64,000 bases of DNA from JBAXAM01 sp964213355 (GCA_964213355.1 CAXOVY010000001.1:89078-153077), one strand, 5' to 3'. Positions 25,682 through 34,808 are shown, counted from the first letter of the stretch. Notes: generated from the sequence alone by a model not told the origin. Numbers and translations: made by a program.

Positions 25682-26899
25682 CTATGTGAAAATCGTAACA
25701 ACCGTTCCCAGCAAGAATAAAATCCCGGCAATAGCTAGTGGAATGTGAAAGCCAAATGCGAGTAATAGGCCAGCGAGTGGCGGTGTTACTGCCCATGACA
25801 GCGCTGCAAGGCTGTTACTAATTCCCATGATCCAGCCTTGTTCGTGCTTCGCTGCAGTATTAGAAAAAGTAGTAACCAGGGCGTTTCCGCCCAAGGCAAT
25901 AGCAGTCGCCATTGGGAGCATGCTAAGCCATATACCTATTTCGCCACCGTAAATTGCAACCACGCAGCAAATAGCTGCCATAATAAGATTGATATAAATA
26001 ATTTTTTTTAATTTTATAACTCGCGTGATTATGCGTATTATTACTAGTAAGTTAAGGCAGAGGATAAGACCCATCCATAAATAAAAATAGCCAAGTAAGC
26101 GGCCAGAGTAATTGTATTTTTGGATCAAAGAAAGTAAATTGGTTTGAAGATATAGCGCCCATCCCACCTGAAAACAAACATAAATGAAAGCGAGTGTGCG
26201 AATATTTTTGTGTGCTAGAGCGCGGACAAAAACTTTAAAACTTTTGGTTATTTGTAACTTTTTTGCAGCTCGAATTTTGAGCGTTTCTTTATACGTTAGT
26301 AGCAACAGCAAGGCATTTAAAAGAGCGAGCATTGCGGCAAAATAAAAAGGGGTGGTAAAACCAAACCAGCTTACCAAAGTGTTATCAATTAATAAGCTAC
26401 CAATTATCGGGCCGACAATAAAGCCTAAATTATTAGCTGCAGAGACTGTGCCGAGCAAAGATGCTTTGTTTTTTTGGTTGCTGATATCAATGATAGCTGC
26501 TTGAGCTATTATTTGGCTGGCTGCGATAGCTCCAAGCCAAGCGCGGCCAAGCATTAACAAAAATACCTGGTTAAAAATAATACCAAGCACTGATATGCCC
26601 ATGCCACAGCTTGTGCCGAGCAGACAAAAAAGCAATACTTTGTGTCGGCCGATGTGATCAGAAATATTGCCAAGAATTGGCGCGCCTAAAAACATAAACA
26701 GCGAGGCAGTTCCCATGGTGATGCCGTATAAAATATTGCGCCATTGCATGGATACGTTGCTGGTAAATAAGGTTGTAGTTTCACCCGTAAATAATTTACC
26801 AAATATTGGCCATGGAAAACTAATTCCCATGGTATCGATGGTGATGACTAAGAATAAAACTATAACCATGTAATTGGGTTTTACTTTGTTAGTTGACAT
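25682..26899 (-). CDS. MFS transporter, TetA/multidrug-exporter type
   Basis: Inner-membrane exporter with about 12 hydrophobic segments over 405 residues. The MFS loop-2 motif appears as GNISDHIGRHKVLL (about residues 76-90), and the region AIIDISNQKNKASLLGTVSAANNLGFIVGPIIGSLL resembles motif C of 12-TM drug-proton antiporters. Closest in feel to the tetracycline-exporter-like branch; the substrate cannot be told. Upstream of nrdD on the same strand, with that gene's promoter between them, so probably separate units. Confidence 0.88.
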   Translation of the reverse strand: MSTNKVKPNYMVIVLFLVITIDTMGISFPWPIFGKLFTGETTTLFTSNVSMQWRNILYGITMGTASLFMFLGAPILGNISDHIGRHKVLLFCLLGTSCGMGISVLGIIFNQVFLLMLGRAWLGAIAASQIIAQAAIIDISNQKNKASLLGTVSAANNLGFIVGPIIGSLLIDNTLVSWFGFTTPFYFAAMLALLNALLLLLTYKETLKIRAAKKLQITKSFKVFVRALAHKNIRTLAFIYVCFQVGWALYLQTNLLSLIQKYNYSGRLLGYFYLWMGLILCLNLLVIIRIITRVIKLKKIIYINLIMAAICCVVAIYGGEIGIWLSMLPMATAIALGGNALVTTFSNTAAKHEQGWIMGISNSLAALSWAVTPPLAGLLLAFGFHIPLAIAGILFLLGTVVTIFT

Positions 26900-26946
26900 G
26901 GGTTTGAGAAAAGTACAGCCCTGTTATGTTTTAAATTAAGGCTAAA

Positions 26947-27486
26947 TTAGCGCTGGGTAGTTTTTATTCTTGTATAACGACCCATTAATGTCGCAGTTTC
27001 CAAGATATGTCCTTGCATAGCTTTACGTAATTCTTCACCAGTTACTGTTCCTGATAAATCAAGCATTGTATCCAAAGCATATAGATTAAAAATATAACGG
27101 TGTTCGCCTGAGGGTGGACATGGTGCACCATATTTTGTTTGAGGCCAACTATTGGTGCCGACTTTGGTTTCTGGTGGCAATGTAGTTACATTCTCTTTTA
27201 GTGAATTTGTTTTTGGGGGTAAATTGTATAATACCCAATGAATCCAAGTTCCCGATGAGGCATCGGGGTCGTCAAAAATTAAGGCAAATGATTTTGTTTT
27301 AATTGGAGCATCTTGCCATTGGATTGGCGGGGAAATACTTTTGCCATTGCAGGTATATAAGGTAGGCAAAGTACTGCCATTGGTAAAAGCTGAACTAGTC
27401 AGTTTCATAGCACAAACTCCTTGGTTTATTAGGATGAAAATAAGAAATACCAAACTTAAATTTAACAGTCGAGAATGTATTCGCAT
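26947..27486 (-). CDS. YbhB/YbcL-type phosphatidylethanolamine-binding protein, exported
   Basis: Raf-kinase-inhibitor-like (PEBP) fold. 179 residues with a signal peptide (LLNLSLVFLIFILINQGVCA, about residues 7-26), so probably periplasmic. Ligand-site motifs are DDPDASSGTWIHWVLYNLP (about residues 72-90) and GAPCPPSGEHRYIFNLYALD (about 120-140). The bacterial role is not established. The thpR remnant lies just upstream. Confidence 0.9.
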   Translation of the reverse strand: MRIHSRLLNLSLVFLIFILINQGVCAMKLTSSAFTNGSTLPTLYTCNGKSISPPIQWQDAPIKTKSFALIFDDPDASSGTWIHWVLYNLPPKTNSLKENVTTLPPETKVGTNSWPQTKYGAPCPPSGEHRYIFNLYALDTMLDLSGTVTGEELRKAMQGHILETATLMGRYTRIKTTQR

Positions 27487-27491
27487 ATCTA

Positions 27492-27710
27492 TTAGCCAAA
27501 ATTATAAACCGAAACTATGGTGTAAAGAGATCCAGCAGGTCGAGGTTCACTTTTGAACAATTTTAGCTCAATTATATCAAAATTCATAGCGGGTAATGCG
27601 ATATTGTCTAAAAACCCGGTTTGAATTTTATGTTGGTTGTTAATGCGTCCGAGGGTGAGGTGCGGAGTAAATGGACGATTTAGTGTTAGTTTATAAAACT
27701 TGGGTTATAA
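27492..27710 (-). pseudogene. thpR: C-terminal remnant of thpR (RNA 2',3'-cyclic phosphodiesterase / 2'-5' RNA ligase family)
   Basis: A minus-strand frame without a usable start reads KLTLNRPFTPHLTLGRINNQ, continuing to NFDIIELKLFKSEPRPAGSLY and a stop at 27492. HLTLGR is the second HxTx motif of the two-histidine phosphoesterases, and the end matches the usual ThpR C-terminus. Its 5' side runs into the 3' end of rlmI and then a stop, so the first half, with the other HxTx motif, is missing. Most likely a deletion fused the remnant to the rlmI tail. Confidence 0.8.
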
Positions 27711-28872
27711 AGCCTTTTAAATAATCTGTTTCAGCAATCGCTGGATGTATGGGATGATCTGGTGCTTGGTGTAGCTGTTCGATCACAACGGCGCTGCGTC
27801 TTTCTTGTAATGCTGCTTGGCGCAGTGTATCAAGCAACATGTCGCGTGACAAATGCAGCGAACATGATGTGGTAATTAAAATTCCGGCTGGCCGCAAAAC
27901 CTTTAATGCCAAACGATGCAGGCGTAAATAAGCATTTACCCCGGTTTCAATGTCTTTGCGTCGTTTAATAAATGCAGGCGGATCTAAAATAATTACATCG
28001 AATGATTTTTGTGCTATATGCAAATCTTTCAAAGATTGGAAAGCATCAACACAAATTATTTCAATTTTAGTGCTGATATTGTTTAGGTCAGCATTTTGTT
28101 TTATTTGATTTAAAGCAAATTCAGAAGCATCAACACAGGTAATGTTTTGGGCACCATGCATTGTAGCGTTTATACCAAAACCTCCGCTATAACTAAAAAC
28201 ATCAAGCACATTTTTATTTTTAACATAAGGAGCTAGGCGTGCGCGATTGTTGCGTTGATCGTAAAACCATCCGGTTTTTTGCCCCTCTTTTATGGAGGCA
28301 ATGAAACGGATATTGTTTTCTTCGAGTTCAACATGTTCCGGCGGATTGCCATATGCTGCTTCAATGTAACCTGGCAAATTTTCAGTGGTACGAATAGAGC
28401 TCTTGTTGCGCCATAAAATAGAAGCAGGCTTGATTACGCAAACCAGCGCTTCGACAACTAGTTCTTTTAAATTTTCCAGGCCGGCGGTATTTAATTGCGC
28501 AACTAATACATCATTAAAGCGGTCGACGATCAAGCCTGGTAATTGATCGCTTTCGCTAAAGATTAAGCGGTAAAATGGTTTAGCAAAGCAAAGTTCGCGA
28601 AGTGCTAGAGCCTGCCTAATTCTAGCAATAAAAAAAGCGCAATCAATTTTTTCGTTTGGATTGTGTGTTAATAAACGCGCACAGAGGAGGGTGTTTGGAT
28701 TGATGTAACCTACACCTAAATTTTGATTGCGCGAGGTATTAACCGTTACTAGCTCACCTGGTTGGAAATTTTTTAGGGGTGAGATTTTGGTGTCTATTTC
28801 ATTGCTATAGATCCATAAATGTCCAGCGAGCAGTCGACGTTCTTCGTTTTTTTTTAATGTAATAGAGTTCAT
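27691..28872 (-). CDS. rlmI: Class I SAM-dependent rRNA methyltransferase, RlmI family
   Basis: In E. coli RlmI makes m5C1962 in 23S rRNA. The start at ATG 28872, two bases after the der stop, gives 393 residues; a TTG start 18 bases upstream would overlap der. The N-terminal PUA domain (about residues 1-75: KKNEERRLLAGHLWIYSNEI) precedes the Rossmann core with VLDVFSYSGGFGINATMHGAQNITCVDAS and the catalytic DVIILDPPAFIKRRKD. Co-transcribed with der and AMMECR1. Rated below certainty because paralogues share this layout. Confidence 0.85.
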   Translation of the reverse strand: MNSITLKKNEERRLLAGHLWIYSNEIDTKISPLKNFQPGELVTVNTSRNQNLGVGYINPNTLLCARLLTHNPNEKIDCAFFIARIRQALALRELCFAKPFYRLIFSESDQLPGLIVDRFNDVLVAQLNTAGLENLKELVVEALVCVIKPASILWRNKSSIRTTENLPGYIEAAYGNPPEHVELEENNIRFIASIKEGQKTGWFYDQRNNRARLAPYVKNKNVLDVFSYSGGFGINATMHGAQNITCVDASEFALNQIKQNADLNNISTKIEIICVDAFQSLKDLHIAQKSFDVIILDPPAFIKRRKDIETGVNAYLRLHRLALKVLRPAGILITTSCSLHLSRDMLLDTLRQAALQERRSAVVIEQLHQAPDHPIHPAIAETDYLKGFITQVL

Positions 28873-28873
28873 G

Positions 28874-30178
28874 TTAGTTTTTAAACACAATTCTTATTGG
28901 GGTTCCAGATAAATCCAAGGCTTCGCGATAAAAATGTTCTAGATAGCGACGATAATTTTCTGGTAGGTATTCAGTGCGCGCGCCATGAATGATAATAGTT
29001 GGTGGGTTATGGCCGCCAACATGAGCATAGCGTAATTTTATTTCTTGGCCACGAGCAAGAGGTGGTTGGAAGTTTGTTACTGCTTTTTCTAAAATTTTAG
29101 TTAGCTGCGGGGTCTTTAGCTCTCTGGTCGCGCTGGTATATGCTTTGTTTATCGCGCTAAATACATCACCAACACCGCTGCCGTGTAGTGCCGAGATAAA
29201 GAGGATTTTTGCAAAGTCAATAAAAGTTAAACGGCGATCAAGCTCGCTTTGGATTTTGTCGCGCTGTAGTGGTGGCAGGTTATCCCATTTATTTACTGCG
29301 ATAACCAAGGCCTTACCCGCGTCTAAGACAAATCCGAGCAACTTTAAGTCTTGATCGGTAATGTTTTCGGTGGCGTCAATGACAAATACTACGACATTTG
29401 TAGCTTCAATCGATTGCAAAGCTTTAATTACAGAGAATTTTTCTACACGTTCGTTTACTCTGCCGCGGCGTCTGATACCTGCAGTATCGATCAACACATA
29501 ATCTCTGCCGCGACGATTAAAGTTAACAAAAATACTGTCACGTGTGGTACCTGGCTCATCATAAACAATGACGCGTTCTTCGCCCAAGATACGATTGACT
29601 AAAGTTGATTTGCCAACATTGGGGCGACCAACAAAGGCGATTTTAATTGCGCCGAGGGGGAAGGCTGGTGTGCTCGCTTCTTCTTTTTGCAGTAATTTTG
29701 TTTCGATTGTAGCTATTAAATCTCCAATGCCAATATTGTGTTCTGCGGAAATTGTCATGGGTTCGCCCAAACCTAATTTATAAAAATCAGCTAGAACGAC
29801 TTCAGTGTCTTGATCCTCAACTTTGTTTACGATTATAAAAATGGGCTTATTTAGTTTGCGTAGTTTACGGGCTAGAGTTTCATCGGCACCGGTAAGGCCA
29901 CTTCTGGCATCAACTAAAAATAAAATCATGTCTGCTTCTTGCAGGGCTTGCTGGGCTTGTTTTTCCATTAAGATTTCAATTGGCGTGCTTGCTTCACCTA
30001 TGCCACCAGTGTCAATAACGATGATATTCTGTTCATTGATTTGGATTATGCCATATTGGCGGTCGCGCGTGAGTCCTGGCATATTACCGACCAAAGCGTT
30101 GCGGGTGTGAGTGAGACGATTGAATAGTGTCGATTTTCCGACATTAGGGCGTCCTACGATAGCAATACTAGATGACAT
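28874..30178 (-). CDS. der: Ribosome biogenesis GTPase Der (EngA)
   Basis: Tandem-GTPase 50S assembly factor. 434 residues (490 in E. coli, which has extra linker and tail). First G domain: GRPNVGKSTLFNRLT (about residues 8-22), DTGGIG, NKVEDQDTEV. Second: GRPNVGKSTLVNRILGEERVIV, DTAGIRRRGRV, NKWDNL. A C-terminal KH-like domain follows (LRYAHVGGHNPPTIIIHGARTEYLPENYRRYLE). It abuts the AMMECR1 stop. Confidence 0.97.
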   Translation of the reverse strand: MSSSIAIVGRPNVGKSTLFNRLTHTRNALVGNMPGLTRDRQYGIIQINEQNIIVIDTGGIGEASTPIEILMEKQAQQALQEADMILFLVDARSGLTGADETLARKLRKLNKPIFIIVNKVEDQDTEVVLADFYKLGLGEPMTISAEHNIGIGDLIATIETKLLQKEEASTPAFPLGAIKIAFVGRPNVGKSTLVNRILGEERVIVYDEPGTTRDSIFVNFNRRGRDYVLIDTAGIRRRGRVNERVEKFSVIKALQSIEATNVVVFVIDATENITDQDLKLLGFVLDAGKALVIAVNKWDNLPPLQRDKIQSELDRRLTFIDFAKILFISALHGSGVGDVFSAINKAYTSATRELKTPQLTKILEKAVTNFQPPLARGQEIKLRYAHVGGHNPPTIIIHGARTEYLPENYRRYLEHFYREALDLSGTPIRIVFKN

Positions 30179-30739
30179 TTATTCTATTACCTCTGCTGTA
30201 TATCTTTCTATTTTAATGGTATCTGACCAATAATTTTCTGGTAGGCCAGCTTTTAGTTTGAGGTGGCGTAAAAATAATTCTGGTGTTGCTAAGGATTCCC
30301 AAACTGCTGGCAAAAAAGTACCACGATAACCTTGGTCTGATAAAATTAGACCGTCAATGCCCGGGCGTATTTGATCGAGCAAATTTTTTTCCGAAGTAAA
30401 AGACATTGGCTGGGGTTTAGATAAAACTGAAATATGTTTGGTAATACTTGGGTACTCTTCGGCGGTTAATGGGTAAAATCGTGGGTCGCGAAATGCTGCA
30501 GCATAAGCATTTTGTGCAACATCTTGGATCAGTGGTTGATAGGCTTCAAGCGAGCCAATGCAACCGCGCAGCTCCTTATTAATTTCAAGTGTTATGAAGC
30601 TCGCGCCAGGGCTCACTAGTTTTTCTGGATAATCTTCAAGTTTGACTTGTAAAACCTGATGTTTTTCCAGGCCAAATTTAATAGCACTATCAGCCGTGCT
30701 CAATAAAAGCTGTTTTTCTTTTGGTGTAAAATTGCTCAT
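30179..30739 (-). CDS. AMMECR1-domain protein (AmmeMemoRadiSam system protein A)
   Basis: 186 residues, nearly all AMMECR1 domain. The signature LRGCIGSLEAYQPLIQDVAQNAYAAAFRDPRF (about residues 57-88) and GIDGLILSDQGYRGTFLPAVWESL are clear. In many bacteria this gene sits with MEMO and a radical SAM gene (AmmeMemoRadiSam trio), of unsettled function, presumed RNA or metabolite modification. Here the partners lie about 1.4 kb away on the other side of an ATPase gene. It is immediately upstream of der and probably in its operon. Confidence 0.92.
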   Translation of the reverse strand: MSNFTPKEKQLLLSTADSAIKFGLEKHQVLQVKLEDYPEKLVSPGASFITLEINKELRGCIGSLEAYQPLIQDVAQNAYAAAFRDPRFYPLTAEEYPSITKHISVLSKPQPMSFTSEKNLLDQIRPGIDGLILSDQGYRGTFLPAVWESLATPELFLRHLKLKAGLPENYWSDTIKIERYTAEVIE

Positions 30740-30795
30740 AAAATTTCCTATAAACTTTTCTACATGCTATACCAATTGCAAATAGATGTCAGGTT

Positions 30796-30841
30796 CTAAT
30801 TATAATTCGTAAAAAACATTGATTTTACGAATTATAATTAG
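30796..30841. repeat. Perfect 19-bp inverted repeat upstream of the DUF4143 ATPase
   Basis: CTAATTATAATTCGTAAAA (30796-30814) and its exact reverse complement (30823-30841) are separated by eight bases. Each arm contains the smaller palindrome AATTATAATT. It lies between AMMECR1 and the ATPase start, 38 bases before ATG 30879. It could be an operator, an attachment site or a cruciform; there is no T-run, so it is not a normal terminator. Confidence 0.85.
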
Positions 30842-30878
30842 TAAAATTAGCATCTCTTTAATTGGTAAAGAAAAAATC

Positions 30879-32165
30879 ATGGAAAAAATTCTAAATATTC
30901 AAAACCCTCATTGGGGAGATGTGTTGTATAAGCAAATTTATGAGCGATCTATGCTTGATCAGTTAATAAAAAAACTATCGCTTAAAGAAATGCAAGTGCT
31001 TTTGGGTGTAAGACGATCAGGAAAATCTACTCTATTTAAACTTTTAATCAACCATATGTTGAAGCAGATAGATGGAAAAGAAATTTTTTATATTAATTTG
31101 GATGATCCGTTTTTTTCCGAAGTTTGGAATGATGCAAAAAAGTTATACGCCGTAGTAGAAACAGCAGAGAAAATAACGGGAACCAAGGTTAAATATCTTT
31201 TTTTGGATGAAGCTCAAAATGTAGAGGGTTGGGAAAAGTTCGTTAAGAGCTGTTACGACAGCGAGCTGTTTGTCAAAATATTTATTACTGGATCTAATTT
31301 TTCATTATTAAGAGGAGATTATGCAAAATTATTATCTGGTCGTTATGTTGAAGATCATGTTTTTCCTTTAAGCTTTCGAGAAATTCTTGCTATCAACAAT
31401 ATTCATACGCATTTAGACTTGCTCAAGCATAAGGCAAAAGTTATTAATTTAGCCGAAGAATTGCTTTTTTATGGCGGTTTTCCGCAAGTTTTTAAAACCA
31501 AAGACAAGGAATTAAAAAGAGAGATTTTATTAAATTATTACGAAACCATTTTATTGAAGGACTGTATTAGCAATAACAAAATTCGCGATACTAAAACCAT
31601 GCAAGAATTGGCCATGTATTTAATAACCAATAATTCTTCTTTATATTCTTATAACAATCTAGCTAAAGCTTTAAGCAGCAATGACAACACCATTAAAGAA
31701 TTTGTTGGTGTTTTGGAGGGAAGCTTTTTGATCGAAGAAGTTACAAGTTTTTCCTATGCATTAAAAAATCAAATAAGAGGAAAAAAGAAAAGTTATTGTA
31801 TCGATAATGGAATAATAAACACAGTTTCATTTAAATTTTCTGGAAACCAAGGAAAATTATTTGAAAATTTAGTTTATACCGAATTAAGAAAAAGTAGATA
31901 TCAAGAGATTTGTTTATATCATGGCAAAAAAGAGTGTGATTTTATCCTGAAGAAAGACAACAACGAATTAGTTCCGGTTCAAGTAGTTTATGATTTTAAC
32001 CAAGAAAATCGTACCAGAGAAATCACAGGATTAACCGAGGCAATGGAAAGCTTGGAGTTAAAAAAAGGTTACATTATAACTTTTAACCAAGAAGAAAAAA
32101 TTAACGAAAAAATAGCAGTTATTCCTTTTTGGAAGTGGTGGTTAACTTCAATTGACATTATGTAG
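30879..32165 (+). CDS. AAA+ ATPase with DUF4143 C-terminal domain
   Basis: Start at ATG 30879 (428 residues); the frame extends 60 bases upstream but begins inside the inverted repeat, so I reject that start. P-loop GVRRSGKST at about residues 43-51; Walker B LFLDEAQNV near 108; sensor FITGSNFSLL. The C-terminal DUF4143 region includes LFENLVYTELRKSR and ECDFILKKDNNELVPVQVVYD, a degenerate PD-(D/E)XK-like pattern. The family is scattered and often horizontally carried, with no agreed function. It sits between AMMECR1 and MEMO and overlaps the MEMO 3' end by 18 bases (convergent). Confidence 0.9.
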   Translation: MEKILNIQNPHWGDVLYKQIYERSMLDQLIKKLSLKEMQVLLGVRRSGKSTLFKLLINHMLKQIDGKEIFYINLDDPFFSEVWNDAKKLYAVVETAEKITGTKVKYLFLDEAQNVEGWEKFVKSCYDSELFVKIFITGSNFSLLRGDYAKLLSGRYVEDHVFPLSFREILAINNIHTHLDLLKHKAKVINLAEELLFYGGFPQVFKTKDKELKREILLNYYETILLKDCISNNKIRDTKTMQELAMYLITNNSSLYSYNNLAKALSSNDNTIKEFVGVLEGSFLIEEVTSFSYALKNQIRGKKKSYCIDNGIINTVSFKFSGNQGKLFENLVYTELRKSRYQEICLYHGKKECDFILKKDNNELVPVQVVYDFNQENRTREITGLTEAMESLELKKGYIITFNQEEKINEKIAVIPFWKWWLTSIDIM

Positions 32166-32942
32166 AAAATGAAACGCTCCATAACCTACTACTTGATCTT
32201 TTGATCCGGCAGTGTCACCCGAATTGCGTAGATCAATTTGCGTTGCATGCATTTTTTTCTTGGCAGCAACAGCTAGCAAACCCTTAATAGCTGTTGCGCC
32301 ACAGGCATGTTCGGGTGAAAAGCCTTGTGGATCCAGTGCGATAATAGCATCTGCTGTTTTTTTGTCTAAGAGTTGTGCCAGGTTGTAAGGGGAATAATGA
32401 CTCAAATCGGAACTAATAACAATTAGGGTTTCGGATCCATCCCATAGTTTCTCTAAAATTTTTTCTACTTGTGTGATTGTAGCTAAGCCAACTAACAATG
32501 GTATTAAAGAGAAGCTTTCTAGAGTTAATTGCAAAAATGGTAGATGTACTTCGATGGCATGTTCCGAAGCGAAAGCTTCTTCGACTGCTTGTGTATAAGG
32601 TAAATCTATTTTAGCTATGCTTTTTTGGTCGATGGTAATTTGCCCTAGTGGAGTCATATAAAATTTAGCGTTGGTTGTAGCTACGCCATCTACTGGATAT
32701 TGATGCGATGGTGCAAGCAATACTACGCGATGAATTTGTTTTTTGGCTTTTGCGAGGCTTGCATAAGCGGATGCAGCAATTGGTCCTGAATAAATGTAAC
32801 CAGCGTGTGGAGCAATAATTGCTTTTGGGGTTGGTAATGCGGCTTTATCAGATGCGTCCTCAAGCATTTTTAAAATGTCTTGGCGCAGCACATCAGGATC
32901 GGTTGGATAAAACTTGCCTGCGACGTTTGGATAAATTACCAT
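32148..32942 (-). CDS. MEMO family protein (AmmeMemoRadiSam system protein B)
   Basis: Related to human MEMO1 and class III extradiol dioxygenases. Start at 32942 (MVIYPNVAGKFYPTDPDVL), giving 264 residues; the frame is open 36 bases further but would overlap the divergent radical SAM gene. Conserved segments are AIIAPHAGYIYSGPIAASAYA (about residues 44-64), VVLLAPSHQYPVDGVA, SEHAIEVHLPFLQ and VISSDLSHYSP, supplying the His residues of the family pocket. The radical SAM gene starts 34 bases away, divergently. Confidence 0.93.
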   Translation of the reverse strand: MVIYPNVAGKFYPTDPDVLRQDILKMLEDASDKAALPTPKAIIAPHAGYIYSGPIAASAYASLAKAKKQIHRVVLLAPSHQYPVDGVATTNAKFYMTPLGQITIDQKSIAKIDLPYTQAVEEAFASEHAIEVHLPFLQLTLESFSLIPLLVGLATITQVEKILEKLWDGSETLIVISSDLSHYSPYNLAQLLDKKTADAIIALDPQGFSPEHACGATAIKGLLAVAAKKKMHATQIDLRNSGDTAGSKDQVVGYGAFHFLHNVN

Positions 32943-32976
32943 ATGGATGCCTTTTAATTGCAAGAGGAATGCGATC

Positions 32977-34002
32977 ATGTTATCACAAAACTATCCAACA
33001 AAATATTGGCATAAGTTAGAAAATGGTAGAATCCAGTGTGATCTTTGTCCCCAGGCTTGCAAGTTAAACGAAGGGCAGCGTGGTATTTGCTATGTAAGGA
33101 TGCGGCAAAATGATCAAGTTGTGCTTACCACTTATGGGCGATCGAGTGGTTTTTGTGTTGATCCAATAGAAAAAAAACCGCTAAATCATTTTTTGCCCGG
33201 TTCAACCATTTATTCTTTTGGTACTGTTGGTTGTAATTTATTATGTAAGTTTTGCCAAAATTGGGATATCAGCAAAGCACGCGAAGATGATGGTTTAGCA
33301 GCTAGTGCTACGCCACAAAATATTGCCAAAACTGCTAAAGAACAACAATGTAGGAGTGTTGCTTTTACCTATAATGAGCCAATTATTTTTATGGAATATG
33401 CTATTGATGTTGCGAAAGCTTGTCATGAACTAGGCGTTAAAACCGTGGCGGTAACTAATGGTTATATTTGCGATGAGCCACGTAAAGAATTTTTTTCCTA
33501 CATGGACGCAGTTCGTGTTGATCTTAAGGCCTTTACCGATAAATTTTATAAAAATATAACCGGTTCGCATTTGCAGCCAGTGCTGGACACTCTTGTTTAC
33601 TTAAAAAAGTATACGAATGTTTGGCTTGAGGTTATTTGTCTTTTAATTCCCGGTGAGAATGATTCTGCCGCTGAAATTGAAGAGTCAACCAAGTGGCTCG
33701 CAGAAAACTTAGGGGTAGATGTTCCTGTGCATTTTACTGCTTTTCATCCGGCGTGGAAGATGCTTGATAAACCAGTAACGCCATTGGAGACTTTAATTCG
33801 TGCACGTAATATCGCCATGAAAAATGGAATGCGATATGCTTATACGGGTAATGTCTATTATCCCGAAGGCAGCAAAACTTTTTGTCATAATTGTAAAAAA
33901 TGCATAATCGATCGTGCTGGCTATACTATTGCAGAATATAACTTGAGCGAGATGGGAAGTTGTAAGTTTTGTGGTGTTCAATGTGCTGGAGTATTTAACT
34001 AA
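32977..34002 (+). CDS. amrS: AmmeMemoRadiSam system radical SAM enzyme
   Basis: PflA-like radical SAM protein. Start at ATG 32977 after GAGGAA, 341 residues. An N-terminal cysteine cluster reads CDLCPQACKLNEGQRGICYVR, as in this family. The radical SAM motif CNLLCKFCQNWDIS lies near residue 80. TYNEPIIFMEYAIDVAKACHELG and VRVDLKAFTDKFYKNITGSHLQPVLD follow, and the C-terminus has a second cysteine set (CHNCKKCI, CKFCGVQC). Divergent from MEMO. The substrate is unknown. Confidence 0.93.
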   Translation: MLSQNYPTKYWHKLENGRIQCDLCPQACKLNEGQRGICYVRMRQNDQVVLTTYGRSSGFCVDPIEKKPLNHFLPGSTIYSFGTVGCNLLCKFCQNWDISKAREDDGLAASATPQNIAKTAKEQQCRSVAFTYNEPIIFMEYAIDVAKACHELGVKTVAVTNGYICDEPRKEFFSYMDAVRVDLKAFTDKFYKNITGSHLQPVLDTLVYLKKYTNVWLEVICLLIPGENDSAAEIEESTKWLAENLGVDVPVHFTAFHPAWKMLDKPVTPLETLIRARNIAMKNGMRYAYTGNVYYPEGSKTFCHNCKKCIIDRAGYTIAEYNLSEMGSCKFCGVQCAGVFN

Positions 34003-34708
34003 GAGTCTCTCTTTGCTTTTCAAAAATTTGTTTAAGCCCGAACTTTGCTAGATCAAGCAGCGCGTTTAACTCGTGTTGATTAAAGGTGCCGTGTTCTGCC
34101 GTTCCTTGGATTTCGACAAAATTGCCATCTTCGGTTATAACAATATTCATGTCAGTATCGACGTTGCAGTCTTCGGCATAATCAAGATCAAGTACCAGGC
34201 TGCCTTTGTAAAGACCAACTGAAACTGCTGCGACCAATTGTTTGAGTGGATTTTCTTTTAATTTAAGTTTTTGCTGTAGGTAACCAAGAGCATCAACCAA
34301 TGCAATGCAACTGCCGGTTATAGCCGCGGTTCTGGTGCCTCCATCGGCTTGAAGTACGTCGCAATCAATAGTAATGGTATTTTCACCGATAAGTTTTAAA
34401 TTAACTACAGATCGTAGTGAGCGGCCGATAAGGCGTTGAATTTCCAGGGTGCGCCCCCCTTGCCGACCACGTGCTGCTTCGCGGTCAGTGCGGGTATGAG
34501 TAGAGCGTGGCAACATGCCATATTCGGCAGTTAACCAGCCTTGATTGCTATTCTTAAGAAATTTTGGTACGCCACTTACTACTGATGCGGTACACAGTAC
34601 TTTAGTGTCGCCAAATTCTATTAATGCTGAACCTTCGGCATGTTTAGCATAATTGCGGGTAATTTTGATGGTTCGTAATTCATTGAAAGCACGGTTGCTA
34701 GGGCGCAT
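33995..34708 (-). CDS. rph: Ribonuclease PH
   Basis: Phosphorolytic 3'-5' exoribonuclease that trims tRNA 3' ends. Start at 34708 (MRPSNRAFNELRTIKITRNY) gives 237 residues, the E. coli length (238); the open frame continues 27 bases upstream. Catalytic and phosphate-binding segments are intact: GWLTAEYGMLPRSTHTRTDREAARGRQGGRTLEIQRLIGRSLRSV, DCDVLQADGGTRTAAITG, YAEDCNVDTDMNIV. Divergent from yicC, as is common. Confidence 0.97.
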   Translation of the reverse strand: MRPSNRAFNELRTIKITRNYAKHAEGSALIEFGDTKVLCTASVVSGVPKFLKNSNQGWLTAEYGMLPRSTHTRTDREAARGRQGGRTLEIQRLIGRSLRSVVNLKLIGENTITIDCDVLQADGGTRTAAITGSCIALVDALGYLQQKLKLKENPLKQLVAAVSVGLYKGSLVLDLDYAEDCNVDTDMNIVITEDGNFVEIQGTAEHGTFNQHELNALLDLAKFGLKQIFEKQRETLS

Positions 34709-34808
34709 GACGATTTTCCTCTTACTATGGAACAAATAATAAACTTTTTATTGCGGTTAGAATAGTTAAATAGTAACTTGGTGTAAATTTATTTCAGAAA
34801 GGCTATCT

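Noticed and set aside
30819..30878. Upstream start for the DUF4143 ATPase
   Set aside because: It would start inside the loop of the inverted repeat and add a residue stretch without family support; ATG 30879 fits better.
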